DNA from: Massospora cicadina
Taxonomy: Eukaryota > Entomophthoromycota > Entomophthoromycetes > Entomophthorales > Entomophthoraceae
Direction of reading: 5' to 3'
Length of the DNA: 64,000 nt
NCBI GenBank assembly: GCA_022478985.1
Contig: JAKSZP010009597.1
Span: 21,151-85,150, forward strand
Shown here: in pieces, positions 12,133 through 23,220 of the stretch
Layout: every line of letters begins with the position of its first letter
How positions within the stretch are numbered: the stretch's first letter is position 1
Notes under the pieces: model-generated
Databases searched by the model: none
What the model was told of the DNA's origin: nothing
Seen by the model: only the letters and a program-made list of their open reading frames with translations
Position numbers and translations under genes: made by a program

Positions 12133-12143
12133 AGTGAGCACCA
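12133..12143 (-). other. A primer-binding site
   Basis: In element sense this reads TGGTGCTCACT two bases after the 5' LTR end. The same core lies next to the LTR in B, C, D, I and M, so it is taken as the tRNA primer site for minus-strand DNA synthesis. Confidence 0.7.
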
Positions 12144-12145
12144 GT

Positions 12146-13248
12146 TGTTAAATTCCAAGGATCGCCCCTTGATAATTAAAATCCTGCACACTTAATTGGG
12201 AATAACTTTAGTTATATGATCCTTGATTTTGCCAGAGTCTTACGTTATTTTGACCATTCTGAAGCTCACTAGGTATATAAAAATAAACCTGACTCTTCTG
12301 GTCAATTTTTGGGCTCAATTTTCCCTTCATATTTGGGCACTTCTACTGAGGCAGGCAAAGGTACAAGCTGTGTATTTCAAGATTCCAGCTTGTTGACACT
12401 CTTTAAAAGAGACTTCAGATAAAAAACCAGAAAAGAGATGAAATAAAATATTTTTATTAAGACTATAACATTTGATGATTGTTCATTAAGCCAGGCGCCA
12501 GTATTTATACCTCTAGGGCATCTCCTGGCCAGATTCAAGCATAAATTTTAACAGATTATCTTCCACCTCAGTTCAGCCCTTGAACTGATACAGCTATGAC
12601 CTATTGCTAGGTTTATTGGTGGCAGAATAATCTCATATTTGGGAGGATTTCAGGGACAAAAATCGCCATAAGAACTTGCAAAATTGTCCTATGATCCTCT
12701 CAATTTGAGTTTTGTCATACTGCTGACGAAATACATCTTCTGTGAAATTTTGGCATTGATTGAAGAAAATGATGCACCTCTAATTGGGAAGTTGGAAGGC
12801 CTCTCTCAATAGCACTAGATACTCCCGTTTGGGCAGTCCACGTGAAAGTGCTATCATGCCAATTATGAGGATCAACATATGAATTTTGCCCTAGGGCAGG
12901 AAATTGATTAGTTACTTTTGTCAATTTGTCCATGAAATTTGTAGATTTTTCTTCAGGTCAATCTCCAAACAATTCTTATGCTGAATATTTAATATTGTTC
13001 CCAAATAGTCAGGTTTAATTGCCAAGTTTTGTTGCAGTAATAATTGGCCTGAATGTGCGAGTGTATTTGGCCCAAGCTTTTAGAAGAAAAATTTAATTGA
13101 ATTGACATTATTATAATTGACCAAGCCTTTTAATTGCAATAGTCTTAAGTTGACAATTAGTGTCTTCGCTTGAGTATTGGGAGGATAATCGGCCTGATCT
13201 GTTGGTTGTTGAAGGGTTTATTTTTGGGTCAACCACCAGAATCTGACA
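12146..13248 (-). repeat. A 5' LTR
   Basis: A 1103-bp partner of 2701-3804, ending TCTGACA and followed by the CCCCC target duplication. As the promoter-proximal LTR it would start element transcription leftward from the box at 12502-12509. Differences from the 3' LTR are scattered substitutions, indicating an old insertion. Confidence 0.92.
12502..12509 (-). promoter_or_regulatory. A LTR TATA-like box
   Basis: TATAAATA in element sense, followed by ACTGGCG. It lies about 350 bp from the PBS-proximal end and is preserved in all five LTRs of this family (also 3056-3063, 53047-53054, 59396-59403, 60904-60911), which suggests the core promoter. Confidence 0.55.
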
Positions 13249-13253
13249 CCCCC

Positions 13254-14366
13254 TTCAAGAGTGTTAGGGGAGAATAAGAGTGCAGTAACTGGACATGGAC
13301 TTAATTGACAGTAACTCCTGTAGCAAGGGACTTGATGGAGTACTCCTCCCCTCGCCTATAAGTGACTACAAACGGGCCTTCCCAAATAGACCCAAGCTTC
13401 TCACTTCTGGGATTAATACAATTGTAGTAATACAACACTAAGCCTGACACTTGAAAAGAAGGGAGGGGCTTCCTATGCTCATTTATGGCTACCCCTTCTT
13501 TTGTTACCATTTTAGCTAAATTAGTCATGGCATCAGACTGCAGCTGGATGATGCATTGTGAAAATCTTTTCAGGGCTTTTCAGGATCATCTGTCCTACCA
13601 GAGAAGGTGTCCTCTGCTAGCAGGGCTGGTACTCCTGGTTCACGACCATATAATACATGGAAGGGAGCCATTTTAGTATTTTGATGGTAGCTGGTACAGT
13701 AGGCCATGAGGGCACTAGATAAGAATTAACCCAGGTAGGGATTCTGAGATGGCCATCTTTCACGATATGGAAACCAGGGGTCCATTTGCTCCTTCCACAG
13801 TACCATTTGTGGATGTGTTATAGGGGGCCAAGAAAAGTTGCTGCGTCACCATGGAAGTAGCCAAAAGCTTTACCATTCGTGAGGTAAAATCCTTTCCATT
13901 GCCATATAGTAGGACCTGGAGACAACAATGCTGGGTGAAATATGTTGATAGAGGAAGGTGGCAGTAGCTTTTGCGTTATGAGCAGGAAGAGCAACTGCTT
14001 CAACCCATTTGGTGAAGTGATCAATTCCTACCAGGACATAGAAACTCCCACTGGTAGTCTGAGGTAGCGGACCTACCACGTCCAAGCTTATTGTATGAAA
14101 ATGGTTGTTGTGGTGTGGTGGGTTAATATTGATACATAGGTTTGTAACTAGATTGCTTCTTACATATCAGGCAGGCATCCAGAACCTCGATTATAGACTC
14201 CATGATTCCCTCCCAGTAATACAGATCCTTCACACTCATAAGTTCTACGCACTACACTGTGCCCCAGAATAGAATGGACCTCCATGATCACGGGAACTTG
14301 ATCAGAAGGTTGGAAATAAGGCAACCAATTTACCCCTATTTTCTTATACAACTTGATACTTTTCAC
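13254..14366 (-). pseudogene. B: integrase remnant
   Basis: Minus frames give, from N to C terminus: a zinc-binding region around 14160-14366, the core start MDVVGPLPQTTSGSFYVLVGIDHFTKWVEAV (13870-14085, first catalytic Asp present) and a C-terminal domain FQVSGLVLYYYNCINPRSEKLGSIWEGPFVV (13301-13528). The same blocks occur in the integrase of I (50075-51117), often with near identical residues. The middle of the core (13530-13870) is frameshifted; a DNG-type motif and an AVEGA-like piece can be traced there. The element end and PPT lie at 13249-13270. Confidence 0.8.
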
Positions 14367-14529
14367 CTTAGTGTTGTGGGAGTGTCAAGTTAACATTTTC
14401 TGGAAGGGTTCATCCTCATCATCCCAGGCGTTGGGGGTCATAAGGAGGTTTTGCAGCCTCTCAGCTTCACTATTACCCAGGTGAGAGGATAGGCAGTTGA
14501 ATTAAGCCATCAAAGTTTATCTGACGGAT

Positions 14530-15730
14530 TTAAGCTTGGTGATCAATATTCATATCATAGTGTTGGAGCTTTAAGACCCAGAGAGCCAACCGCCTAGTGG
14601 GATTCTTCATTTTACGTAACCACTTCAGGGAGGCGTGGTCAGTGACCACAAAAAAGGAAGTTCCATATAAAAAAGAGAGGTAATATTTTACAGCCATCAG
14701 GACCACAAGGCTCTCTTTTTCAGTGGCACTATAATTGCGTTCAGCCTTGGATAACGTTTTGCTGAAATAGGAGACAGGGTGATCCGCGCCATTATCATCC
14801 AATTGCGCCAGAATTTCCCCAACAACGTAGTCAGAGGCACCTTTAAACAAAAGGAAAGGTGTTTTTGTAATCAGGGTGGCGCAGGATAGGGCGCTTTTGC
14901 AACAACTGCTTTAGCATCTCAAAGGCGACCTTTTGTTCATCTCCTCAATGTAAAGGGACGTTCTTAGCCAATAGCCGTACAAAAGGCTTACTCAGCTGGG
15001 CGAACTTGTGGATAAATTGGTGGTAATGCCACATCATATCCAAGAATACCTGAATATTACGCAAGGTTTTGGGAGTGGGAATTTTGGATATAGCCTCAAC
15101 CTTGTCTTGGAGGGTTTAATCCAATCCTGTGAGATGGCGTGTCCAAGGAAATCTAACTTTTACGGAAATAAAGTCCACTTGGAGAGTTTTAATTTAAGGT
15201 TGGACTGACATAAGCTTTGAAAGACTTCTTTTAGGTGATCAAGTTGATCATTAAAGGTCTTAGTAAACACAGTAATGTCATCAATATAGATGATGATGCA
15301 ACTTAACTTGAGGTCCTGCAAGATGTGGTCCATGGCTTGATGGAAAGTTGCAGGAGCGTTGCACAACCCTTGAGGTAATCAGGTGGGTTGGAATAGGCCC
15401 TTGCTAAAAATAAGATTGCATTTCTCCTGATCTTAGGGAGAGAGGTCCATCTGCCAATAGATGCTAGCTAAGTCCATGGACGAGAAGGACTTAGATACAG
15501 AGAGCTGTGCTAGAGCACTGTCAATGCGAGGGATGGGATAGCTATCCTTCTTTGTGAGGTTGTTTAGCCAGCAGTAGTCCAACAGAACCTGATGACCGCC
15601 ATTTTTCTTTTTTTATGAGGAGAGGGGACGACCAGGGGCTTTGCGAAGGTACCAATAGGCTAGCATCTAATAGCTGTTTGAGCTCCGCTATCATCTGTTG
15701 CTCCTCAACTTAGGATTTATGACAAGGTTT
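14530..15730 (-). pseudogene. B: RT and RNase H remnant
   Basis: RNase H is minus 14530-14850: DYVVGEILAQLDDNGADHPVSYFSKTLSKAERNYSATEKE through VVTDHASLKWLRKM. RT palm is 15160-15366 with MCNAPATFHQAMDHILQDL and an intact box IIYIDDITVF. The fingers part (15480-15730) holds KKDSYPIPRID-like sequence in another frame. Close relative of I, where the same regions are 48654-49860. Stops at several places, for example just after the palm. Confidence 0.8.
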
Positions 15731-15733
15731 AGA

Positions 15734-16648
15734 TCAGATAGGAATAGAATCCCCAACGTCAATGGTATGAATCCAACCCTTCATATGACCATAGTCGATC
15801 TCAGTTTTAAAGAATATGTTGCTGTAGGGCTCCAATAAACTATTAACTTTATTAAACTTTGCAGGGGTTAAATCATTGGAGATATGAATGTCGTGTAATG
15901 TACATAATGATTTGTCAGCAGGCAGTCCCATGTCTGACATAGACCCAATGCAGTGGACCTGGTGAATCTCTTTAACTGGTATCAGAAGACCTTTCCCAAT
16001 CTCCTGGTGTTTATTTACAACCATGTCCTTATTGGTAAGATTCTTAATTAGATTACTGATAGGAAGTTGGTAGGCTGGGTCTAGGATGCCTGGTAATACT
16101 CGAGGTTCTAAGGGACTGATTACATTTGTGCTAGTTATGTGCAGCAGGCAGTTGTAGGGGATTTGCAGGGTAATCTTGGTGTCAATCAACCTTTGTTTGC
16201 CCTCTTTACTCAATGCCTCTTCAGCTGCATAAAACGGAATTCCCTTGAGGGCGTCCACTGATTCAGTCAGCATCTTGGTATTCCGCCATGCTATCATATA
16301 GCGTAAGGATAAGGCGGAGAAAGGATAATCAATAGTGCAAGCGTATTCCTTTTTATTAATATCATTGTGGTCCAATATCAGGGGAACCTCGTAGTTAAGA
16401 ATGGAGAGATAGCCCTGATTAAGATTGATAATCCCATCATAAATAAAAACTGGGTACCAATGAGCATGTAATAGGTGTTGTTAGCTAAGGCCAGAGTAGG
16501 GGCCAAGTGGAGGAGTTTTGCAAATTGGATGGGTAAAGATGAGTAAGTCCCAATAGCACCAGTGTTGGCCGGACCAGCAGTGCCAAATTCCTGAGTATAG
16601 TCGAGGTCAGGGGCCAGCTTATTTTTTCATAAGCTTGGATGTTACAAC
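15734..16648 (-). pseudogene. B: protease C-terminal part and linker to RT
   Basis: The 213-codon minus frame 15734-16375 (MDHNDINKKEYACTIDYPF ...) aligns over its length with residues about 210-430 of the I frame 47353-48657, sharing GIPFYAAEEA, PRVLPGILDPAYQLPI and DYGHMKGWIHTIDVGD. Between 16376 and 16640 another frame gives APDLDYTQEFGTAGP and YYMLIGTQ, the second half of the protease. The protease itself is cut by the solo LTR at 16649. Confidence 0.8.
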
Positions 16649-18077
16649 TGTCATGGAAATGGTAGAAGAAGTTTAGACTGGCCTGCCAGTCAGGATACAT
16701 AAGCATCCAAAAAGCAAGCCAGAATGCCAGAGACATTGCTGATCAAATGACGTTATATGGAGCTGGGCATTGCGAAACAATGAATTGTTGGTGTAGAGCA
16801 ACAGTGAGTATGATCCCAATGATGAACCAGATTGAGTCCACCCCAGACCCTGTGGGTCTTGCTGCAGGAGGCGGAATCGCAGAAGTAGTTTCAATGAGTT
16901 CATTGGCATATGGGGTTGTTTCAACTGAGGAGACAAGGAGTTGGATTCTCTCTTGTAGATGGTGGATGTAAGGCCACAAGATCCCCATATACTGTTGTCA
17001 GAAGTTCATGATAGCAGGGTTAAAGTGCCAGAAGTATCTGACTCGCTGAATCCAATCAACAATGGTAGGAGCCATAGTGACCATGAGTACTGGTAAAGCC
17101 CATCTGGTATATGGACTGACAGGCCACCAGGGAAACGCCATTGGAGATGTGACCAGAATAATATCAACACAATAAAAATTGATTGGTTTTTTGGCAAAAT
17201 TTTATTGCAAAGGAAAAGGAAGAAAATCAACCAACAATTTTCTCAGTGCAATGCAACTGATTAAATAGTGGTCAATTGGGATAGTAACAAGCTGGGATTG
17301 AGACCCTCAATTTTGACCTAACCGGTGAATTATTTGGGAATGGTGGATTAGTTCACTGGGAACTGACATCAAGAAATTTGGTGGCAGGCTGAGTCACTGT
17401 TGATTCAACCTTGAATGTCCAAACTGAGGCTTGGCTACATTTCTGATGGTTGGCACAATGGCATTTGGCCCAATGAGCGATGGGAATCCCCCAAGGCTAC
17501 CCCACATAGGGGCGGGCCCATTTGGTTGGGAACAGGTTTGGGGCGCCCAACCCGCCTGTGCTCAGTCACTGGGCTGTTCATTCAGTCAGTGGGGTTGCAT
17601 TGGCTGCAATGCCTGAATTGCCAGCAGGGGACTTCAAACCCTTGTCAATGGTGTCCAATGCTGTTGCCTGCCCATCAAGGATGATCTCCGACAATTTTGG
17701 GAGGGGGTGATTTTTTCAATTGTCATGTTAACCAAATCAAAACCATCAGGCATTCCATCTGATAAATCAGTCTTCATACCTTTTTGACCATTTGAATCTG
17801 AAGGTTGGACTGATTGCCGCTCAAATTAGTTCTGATTATTTTCATTTTAACAATCTCAGCGCAGATTTTGCTGATTCCTCGTAACAGTTCTGCCAAGGTG
17901 AGTGTGGGTATTGGAGGCAGAATCTGAAGTGGAAGAGCTGTTAACCAGCGCTCATCTACCACATGGGCGAGATCGCCCTGAGTAATGAGGGGTACAGCCA
18001 TCCTCTTTGGTGCCTTCTTGCTCAGGAATGGAAAAATGGCCCAATCGTTGCCTAGAGGACGTTCCCCAGGACTTACA
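16649..18077. mobile_element. Solo LTR in the protease of B
   Basis: Comparison with I shows that the protease of B is interrupted right after the DTGS(L)VNVV motif. The inserted 1429 bp begin TGTCATGG, end ACTTACA, and are flanked by a perfect 5-bp duplication ACAAC (16644-16648 and 18078-18082). Ends TG...CA plus a 5-bp TSD with no internal coding region make a solo LTR the best reading; a small non-autonomous LTR element is the alternative. A GC-richer block lies at about 17400-17710. Open frames in it are short and unrecognised. Orientation is not decided. Confidence 0.75.
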
Positions 18078-18300
18078 ACAACGTTCACAAGGGATCCAGT
18101 GTCAAGGATAGCAACAACTTGTACTCTGTTGACAACAACCTCCACTTTTGTTAAGGTTCCACCAAAGTTGGTGGGAAGAGCGAGGAACTCCTTCATCTGG
18201 AGAGTAGAAGTAAGGCGTTTGGCAGTTTCAGGGAATTTATCCCAGATAAATTGCAATGTATACACACTCTGAGTAGATCAGATAATTGTAACAATGGGCT
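18078..18300 (-). pseudogene. B: protease N-terminal part
   Basis: The minus frame from 18265 reads FPETAKRLTSTLQMKEFLAL, NFGGTLTKVEVVVNRVQV and the catalytic motif AILDTGSLVNVV; I has the same as AILDTGSPVNVI. The frame then runs into the solo LTR, so the remaining residues of the open frame (down to 17774) are not protease. The DTGS motif marks a retropepsin-type aspartic protease. Confidence 0.85.
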
Positions 18301-19790
18301 GGTCAGCGTCACTGGCATTATCAATAACCTCCAGGCCTCTCAACGCCTGATAAAGATATGTTTTGAGGTATTTTAGCCATATCCACTCTTTCTGGGTTCA
18401 ACCTGTTGGGTACCCCCACTTCACCTGGGGCTCCCAAAACATAATGACCCACATCATCATCACTCCAATCAGATTCATCATTGGAGGAGTTTTCAGTGCA
18501 CATAATAGGGTCCCAGAACGGGGGGTAGGTTCAGGGCAATCCTTGTTGCAAGAGAGGCCCTGAGGCCGGTTTTCAACCCTAATCGTTTTTTCAGGAGGCG
18601 CTGTATTTTTCACGGTGCAATTTTTGACCTTTAAAGTAGTGAGTTATGACTGCCCCATGACTACAGGTTTTGTATTTAAAAGTTGGATGAAGGAGATAGC
18701 GTTGTGGAAGTTGATGCTCTAACTACACCAGATTTATGTTAATCAGCAGCTGTGAGCCCTGGGAAACAGAAAGTTTAGCTTTTGTGACCAGGTCATTTAA
18801 TCCTTTATTGGGGGAGACGACCATCCCCAAGAGAGGGGTTTATGCTTAGGAGCAGGCGTTGAGGCCATTGGTAGTGGCTCATTGTTTGATAATAGATGAT
18901 CTTGGTGATAAGATGGGGGCAGGAAGTGCGGCACCATTGATGTGGATGTACTCTGACTTAATGGCTTGAGAACCTCAAGTTTGCTGCATGGAGGAAGATC
19001 AGGTTTGAGCTGCACCGCAGGTGTTGGGCTCAGAGTAGTAACCAGCTTAGGGGATCCATAGGGATCATCATAGCCTTCTTCGGCAGGGCTACAGTTGAAT
19101 TTCTCAATAGTAAACACCTGGGAAGATGACCCAACACCAGAAGTAATTTCAGCGTTATATATATCTGCAACCTCTAGCAGAGCCTCCTTAATATCTCAGA
19201 TAATCTGGAGGCGGCGCTTTACAGAGATAAGGTGCTAAGCTATAGAAGGGTGAGATTCCAACCCTCTCAGAATGGCAGCAATGGCGTCGTCAAGGGGCAG
19301 CATTTTTGCAAGCAGCAGAGGTTGAGCTTCTCTTTAGAACCGCCCCACAAAATAGGTGATGAATTTTCCCTCTTGCGGTCTAAGGCACATAAAGGCCTGT
19401 TTTTGTAGTTGTAAACTCTTCTGGGAGCTAAATTCATAAATAAGTGCTTGTTTAACCTCTGACTAGGTGCTGATGGTATTCATGGTGGGAACCATTATTT
19501 CTTGAGCTAGGCAACTTAAGAAATGAAGGATGTCTGGGTTTTTTGTTTTTCAGTTTCTCCTTCCATAGCAGATTCATAAACGATAAGGAAGGAGGCAATA
19601 CTGCCTTCACCCAGGGTGAACTTATATCTGAAAGGGAATTTGGAATAGAAAGCTGCTCAAGCCTTTTAAGGCGAGACAACGCACTGGATAGCTGGTGTTC
19701 CAATGTGCTAGCCTAGGGTTACTTTCAGCTGGGAGTTATGAGGGTTAGATGCCCTACCAAACTCCATTTTTTAAACGTTTTTTGGTGACC
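18301..19790 (-). pseudogene. B: gag remnant
   Basis: By position between PBS and protease, and by similarity to the gag of I. Pieces include minus 19452-19703 (EHQLSSALSRLKRLEQLSIP, matching the gag start of I with its KQLASSFSHLKKIEQ), 19200-19440 with KQALIYEFSSQKSLQLQKQAFMCLR-like sequence, a proline-rich linker at 18797-19117, and the gag-pol junction VGVPNRLNPERVDMAKIPQNI (18321-18503). No zinc knuckle is readable, as in I. Broken by numerous shifts. Confidence 0.75.
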
Positions 19791-19800
19791 AGGTGCCCCT

Positions 19801-19812
19801 GTAGTGAGCACA
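19801..19812 (-). other. B primer-binding site
   Basis: Element sense TGTGCTCACTAC followed by AGGGGCACC, two bases from the 5' LTR end. One mismatch (TGT for TGG) from the site in I. Confidence 0.7.
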
Positions 19813-20032
19813 CTTGTTGGAATTTTAGGCGAAGAAGATGCTCACTGGTGCCTGTACTACCTAATTTCCAACAATTTAATTTAGGGGATTTCTTCACCAC
19901 TGATAATGAAAACAGAACACTAATAAGAACTAATAGGTTATTTTTTATATGTTATATTAGAAGTGGCGATAGGACAAAAAGAGAACCCTGTTATGATCTA
20001 CTGCTTAGTATTTAAATTAACTAGGGGCTCAG

Positions 20033-21206
20033 TGTGACGAACGGGGTCTCTCCACATTGCCACAAAGCAGTTGGGCAAGAGGGCCCATGTGAGGGCCCAT
20101 AGGCAAGAGAGGGCCGCTGTGGTGAGGTCCCACGTTTATTGTCTTGTTGAGCGATTTAGATATCCTTGGAACACTGTAAGAATGATGCTCACACTGAGGA
20201 GGGCAGTTTGGCCTCCAGAGAGAGCATACAGAGAGGCGACAGCTCTGTTGAAATCTGAGGAATGGTCCATGTTGATTCACTCAAAATCCACAATTTTCCT
20301 TGAAATCTCAAATAAATGATTTCAAAATTTCAAAATTTTATTTTTGATTTTATTGGTTTTTCACATATTTATTAGAAGACGAAGTTGTCTTAAACACCTT
20401 CGCTTGGTTTGTTTTATATTAGGGAATGGGGGATATGGGGAAATTGGACCCTGCAGAGTCCACGGGCCTACTTCAAGAATCTCAGTCTCCAATATTCTCA
20501 TCTAGGCCCATTCTAGACAATCCATTGAGTACCCATGGCATTACAGAAACTTTTTTGCATATATTTCTGTTCATTGAGGACAAATCAGAGCTTGTCTCCA
20601 CCTTATTGCTAAAATTCCCATTTTTGGGATAATTTGGCCTGGCAGCCCCTGATTTGCTGGGCTGCCCTTCGCCATGGCTCTTGATAATTTTGACAAGCAG
20701 TGGATTTGGCTTGGCGGCTCCTGATTCATTGAGCTGCCCAATGCTGTCATTTCCTTTTCTGGAGTTCTTCAGCTTGGCAGCTCCTGATTTGTCAAGCTGC
20801 CAGATGCTGACATTTCCTTTTTAGTGTTATTTGGCATGGCAACTTCTGATTTGCTGAGCTGCCTGATGCTGTGATTCATGCTGCTTCCATTTTTGGCATA
20901 ATTTGGCTTGGCAGCCCCTGATTCGCTGGGCTGCTCTTTGCCATTGCCAATTGCTACACATGAGGCCTCAGAATTTGGGTTGGTGGCCTCTGATTGGCCC
21001 AGTTGACATTTATGTCGACTCTTTCCACCTTTGCCTCAAGGTTTTGTAAGTTTCGTGGCATCTGATTTGTCAGAATGCCATTTCTGAGGGTCATTGCCCT
21101 CAAGCCCAATGCTTTTATGTATATTTAGTGTGACACTATTAGCTGCGATCCCCAACTTAGGGGGGTCAGGGCTATGTGGCGGTCAGGCAGCGCCTTGACT
21201 GTCACA
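20033..21206. mobile_element. Solo LTR inside the B 5' LTR
   Basis: This 1174-bp segment starts TGTGACGAACGGGG, ends CTTGACTGTCACA and is flanked by a perfect CTCAG duplication (20028-20032 and 21207-21211). The sequence on both sides joins to the uninterrupted B LTR at 2220, confirming the insertion. The termini TGTGAC/GTCACA are inverted. It contains GGGCCCAT repeats near 20085-20115 and a hairpin array at 20641-21086. No open frame of note. Confidence 0.85.
20641..21086. repeat. Array of hairpin repeats in the solo LTR
   Basis: Five units start at 20641, 20713, 20776, 20838 and 20910, spaced 62-72 bp. Each holds a 26-base inverted repeat of the form GGCAGCYC, a CTGATT-containing loop of about 10 bases, then RRGCTGCC. 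Two more degenerate units lie near 20984 and 21056 (TGGCAT/ATGCCA). The stem is nearly perfect in each although units differ from one another, while the linkers diverge more. Function unknown. Confidence 0.75.
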
Positions 21207-21692
21207 CTCAGACCAAAATAGGCAATAATTCAACTGTATCTTTGGGCTAGTTAGGAAATATGGGTTGTCGACCTATCAGAGCTTTCAAAATCACCTCACT
21301 TTGCTGAACCAGCTGATGTGGGGTCAATCGTAGGCAAGACAAACCTGTGGGGTAAAAATTCGTTATGTTTTAGCCAATCACTATGAGAGAAAATAGTTGC
21401 ACCTTGGGGGACCTCCGCCAAGTCTATAAAAGGGGTGGTCCCCTTTTAGGTGTTGAATTTGAACAAGAAGTGACCTGGGGAGAAACATCTGATGTACTCC
21501 CTTGATTATGCCACATGGTTCATGCAATCCAACCGCCCAAACTCATGCTATTTGCCCAAGTAGTATTAAAAAAAGTGCTACCCCAATTAGAGGGGTTCCA
21601 CCAAGAATTGGCCAGGGTCTTTTGGCTGATTTCATCATTATTATCAACCAAATCACTCCAATTACAATATCAAACTTTGTAAATGTCTAACA

Positions 21693-22170
21693 AGAGATAT
21701 GAGTCCTTTTTTAAAATACTTTTGAGCTTAACAGTAGTATATCACTAACTGGTTGGTACCATCCTTCTTTTTGACAATTATGATGGGTGAAGACCACGGA
21801 ATCTTCAATGGTTTGATCATTCTTTGCTCCAGAAGCTTATCAATCTCCTCAGTAATGACTTCTTCAGTTGCTCTATATCAGCTAATTGACTGGAACCTGA
21901 TGGGGAGGATGGTCACCCATGGTCAGTCAATGTACAATTACCCACGAGCACCCTAAATTGTGGTCATCAATGGCAAAAAATCCTTGTAATTTTATAAATA
22001 AAGCGATCACCTGATATTTCTGGCTTTCCAATAAACACATTAAAATTTTACATGGTACCACCGCCATTACGCTAAGCTGCAGTTTGGAGAGCAGACCAAA
22101 TTCATCCAGTGACCTGAACTTGTGAACCTGAAGGACCTTCTCAACAGTGATCATGTGTAAATATGCCACT
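21693..22170 (-). pseudogene. D: RT N-terminal fragment
   Basis: The minus strand reads PWSSPIIIVKKKDGTNQLVI and then KKGLIS/KKDSY before the B insertion point; these are the fingers motifs of Ty3 RT, continued at 2000. Upstream, 21927-22169 (MAYLHMITVEKVLQVHKFRSLDEFGLL) is the protease-RT linker, matching the family pattern seen in A and M. Interrupted by several stops. Confidence 0.75.
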
Positions 22171-22178
22171 ATTTGATG

Positions 22179-23220
22179 TCAGTGGATTTGCAATGGTTCA
22201 TTCTGTAGATTCGCTATTAGAACCATTATATCCCCATCGCCTGGAAGTATAATGCCTGGAGCCACGTGGGGCTCAAGCTGCAATTGCTTATAAGGACCAA
22301 TAACTTCCCTGTAGAGTCCATCTGGCACTTCTTCCACCAATTTGGTGTTCACTATTACTTGGTGACCAGAGGGGATGGACATTGGCACAGCAGCTCTGAG
22401 AGGAAGCCCTTGGTATTTGTATATCTTTTGAAGGAGGGCCTGGGTCTATCTCTTTAGTCAATGGTAACGAACTGGAATCACCCCATCACTGTATGCCAGG
22501 TTAATATGACCCATGTTCACTAGATCCTTTGGCACTCCGATGGAGGTAAAGTAGATTAGAATCGCTGCCCCAGAATTTTGAAGGTCTCTGCCATCATATC
22601 AATGACATCCCCAAAGTGTCACATAAAAGCAGTTCCAATTAACTGGTCATAATTATTGTTTGTTAGCACTATTGTGGGCTACAATGACAATTGACCAAAA
22701 CTGCAAAGGTAGTGCGCTATACGCTACCTCAGAGACCATGCTTTCTGAACCAGTGTTCCCATACACCATTTGATGTTATACACCAGGCTTCAATGTCAAC
22801 TTCACCACCAACTTGGTAGTAACTATTTATACTGGGGCGCCTGCATCTATTATAGCACAAACTCGATTTTTTGCTACAAAAATGTCAATATGTACACTCA
22901 GAATAAGAAGAATATTGACTGTTTAATGTGTGAACACTTATGGGATCTCTTTTCCCAAGGAAAGTCATAATTTCCTCACTGACTTTGGGGTATTCTTTGG
23001 CAATAGCATCTACTGGAAGGGCGACGTTTACACCTTGCAGGGAAGGTGCATCTTCAGCTGGATTTAACTTGTCTGAGGAAGCTTTGTCAAACATTTGACA
23101 GGTGTACAGCTTCAGTTGCCCCTGAGGTCCTTTATCTGCTATGGCCTTAGCTTGCACCCATGTCATTACGCTCAATCCTCCAACTTGTTGCTGGTATGAA
23201 ACCCATTATCATATTTTAGG
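22179..23220 (-). pseudogene. D: protease and linker remnant
   Basis: Near 22810-22870 the minus strand reads RVCAIIDAGAPV followed by TTKLVVK, the aspartic protease active-site block with DAG in place of DSG/DTG. The frame 22179-22388 (VAPGIILPGDGDIMVLIANLQNEPLQIH) is the conserved linker. 22885-23175 corresponds to the gag-protease junction (AIAKEYPKVSEEIMTFLGK). Stops separate these pieces. Confidence 0.7.

Larger units (their letters stand above)
2701..13248 (-). mobile_element. Element A: Ty3/gypsy retrotransposon with complete boundaries
   Basis: Both LTRs (2701-3804 and 12146-13248, about 1.1 kb) are nearly identical in layout, and the element is flanked by a perfect 5-bp TSD CCCCC (2696-2700 and 13249-13253). 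It landed exactly in the PPT of B. Minus-strand order from the right: 5' LTR, PBS, gag with zinc knuckle, protease, RT, RNase H, integrase, PPT, 3' LTR. A 1.9-kb LINE-like element (E2) lies between the integrase end and the PPT. Without E2 the internal region is about 6.4 kb. Same family as M (52340-61270) and the solo LTR at 59040. Confidence 0.92.
2001..21692 (-). mobile_element. Element B: Ty3/gypsy retrotransposon with three nested insertions
   Basis: Two matching LTRs bound this minus-strand element: 3' LTR 2001-2692 and 5' LTR 19815-21692, the latter enlarged by a solo LTR. Both begin TGTTGG(A/G)ATTTTAGG on the plus strand. Internal sequence runs from the PPT (2693-2700, interrupted by A, resuming at 13249) to the PBS (19801-19812). 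Gag, protease, RT, RNase H and integrase are in Ty3 order. Its protein sequence is close to that of element I, so they belong to one family. Nested inside are A, the solo LTR 16649-18077 and the solo LTR 20033-21206. Confidence 0.85.
19815..21692 (-). repeat. B 5' LTR, interrupted by a solo LTR
   Basis: Begins TGTTGGAATTTTAGG next to the PBS and ends CTAACA at 21692. Without the insertion 20033-21206 and one TSD it is 699 bp, close to the 692-bp 3' LTR. The inverted repeat TAAAAGGGG/CCCCTTTTA (21427-21448) is kept. The bases after it, AGAGA, continue into the RT of D. Confidence 0.85.

Noticed and set aside
17774..18070. Long protease of B reading on to 17774
   Set aside because: After VNVV the sequence is the solo LTR bounded by the ACAAC duplication; the protease continues at 16643 and below.
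20641..20940. CRISPR array
   Set aside because: Repeats are diverged hairpins with similar, not unique, linkers, inside a eukaryotic LTR with a target duplication.
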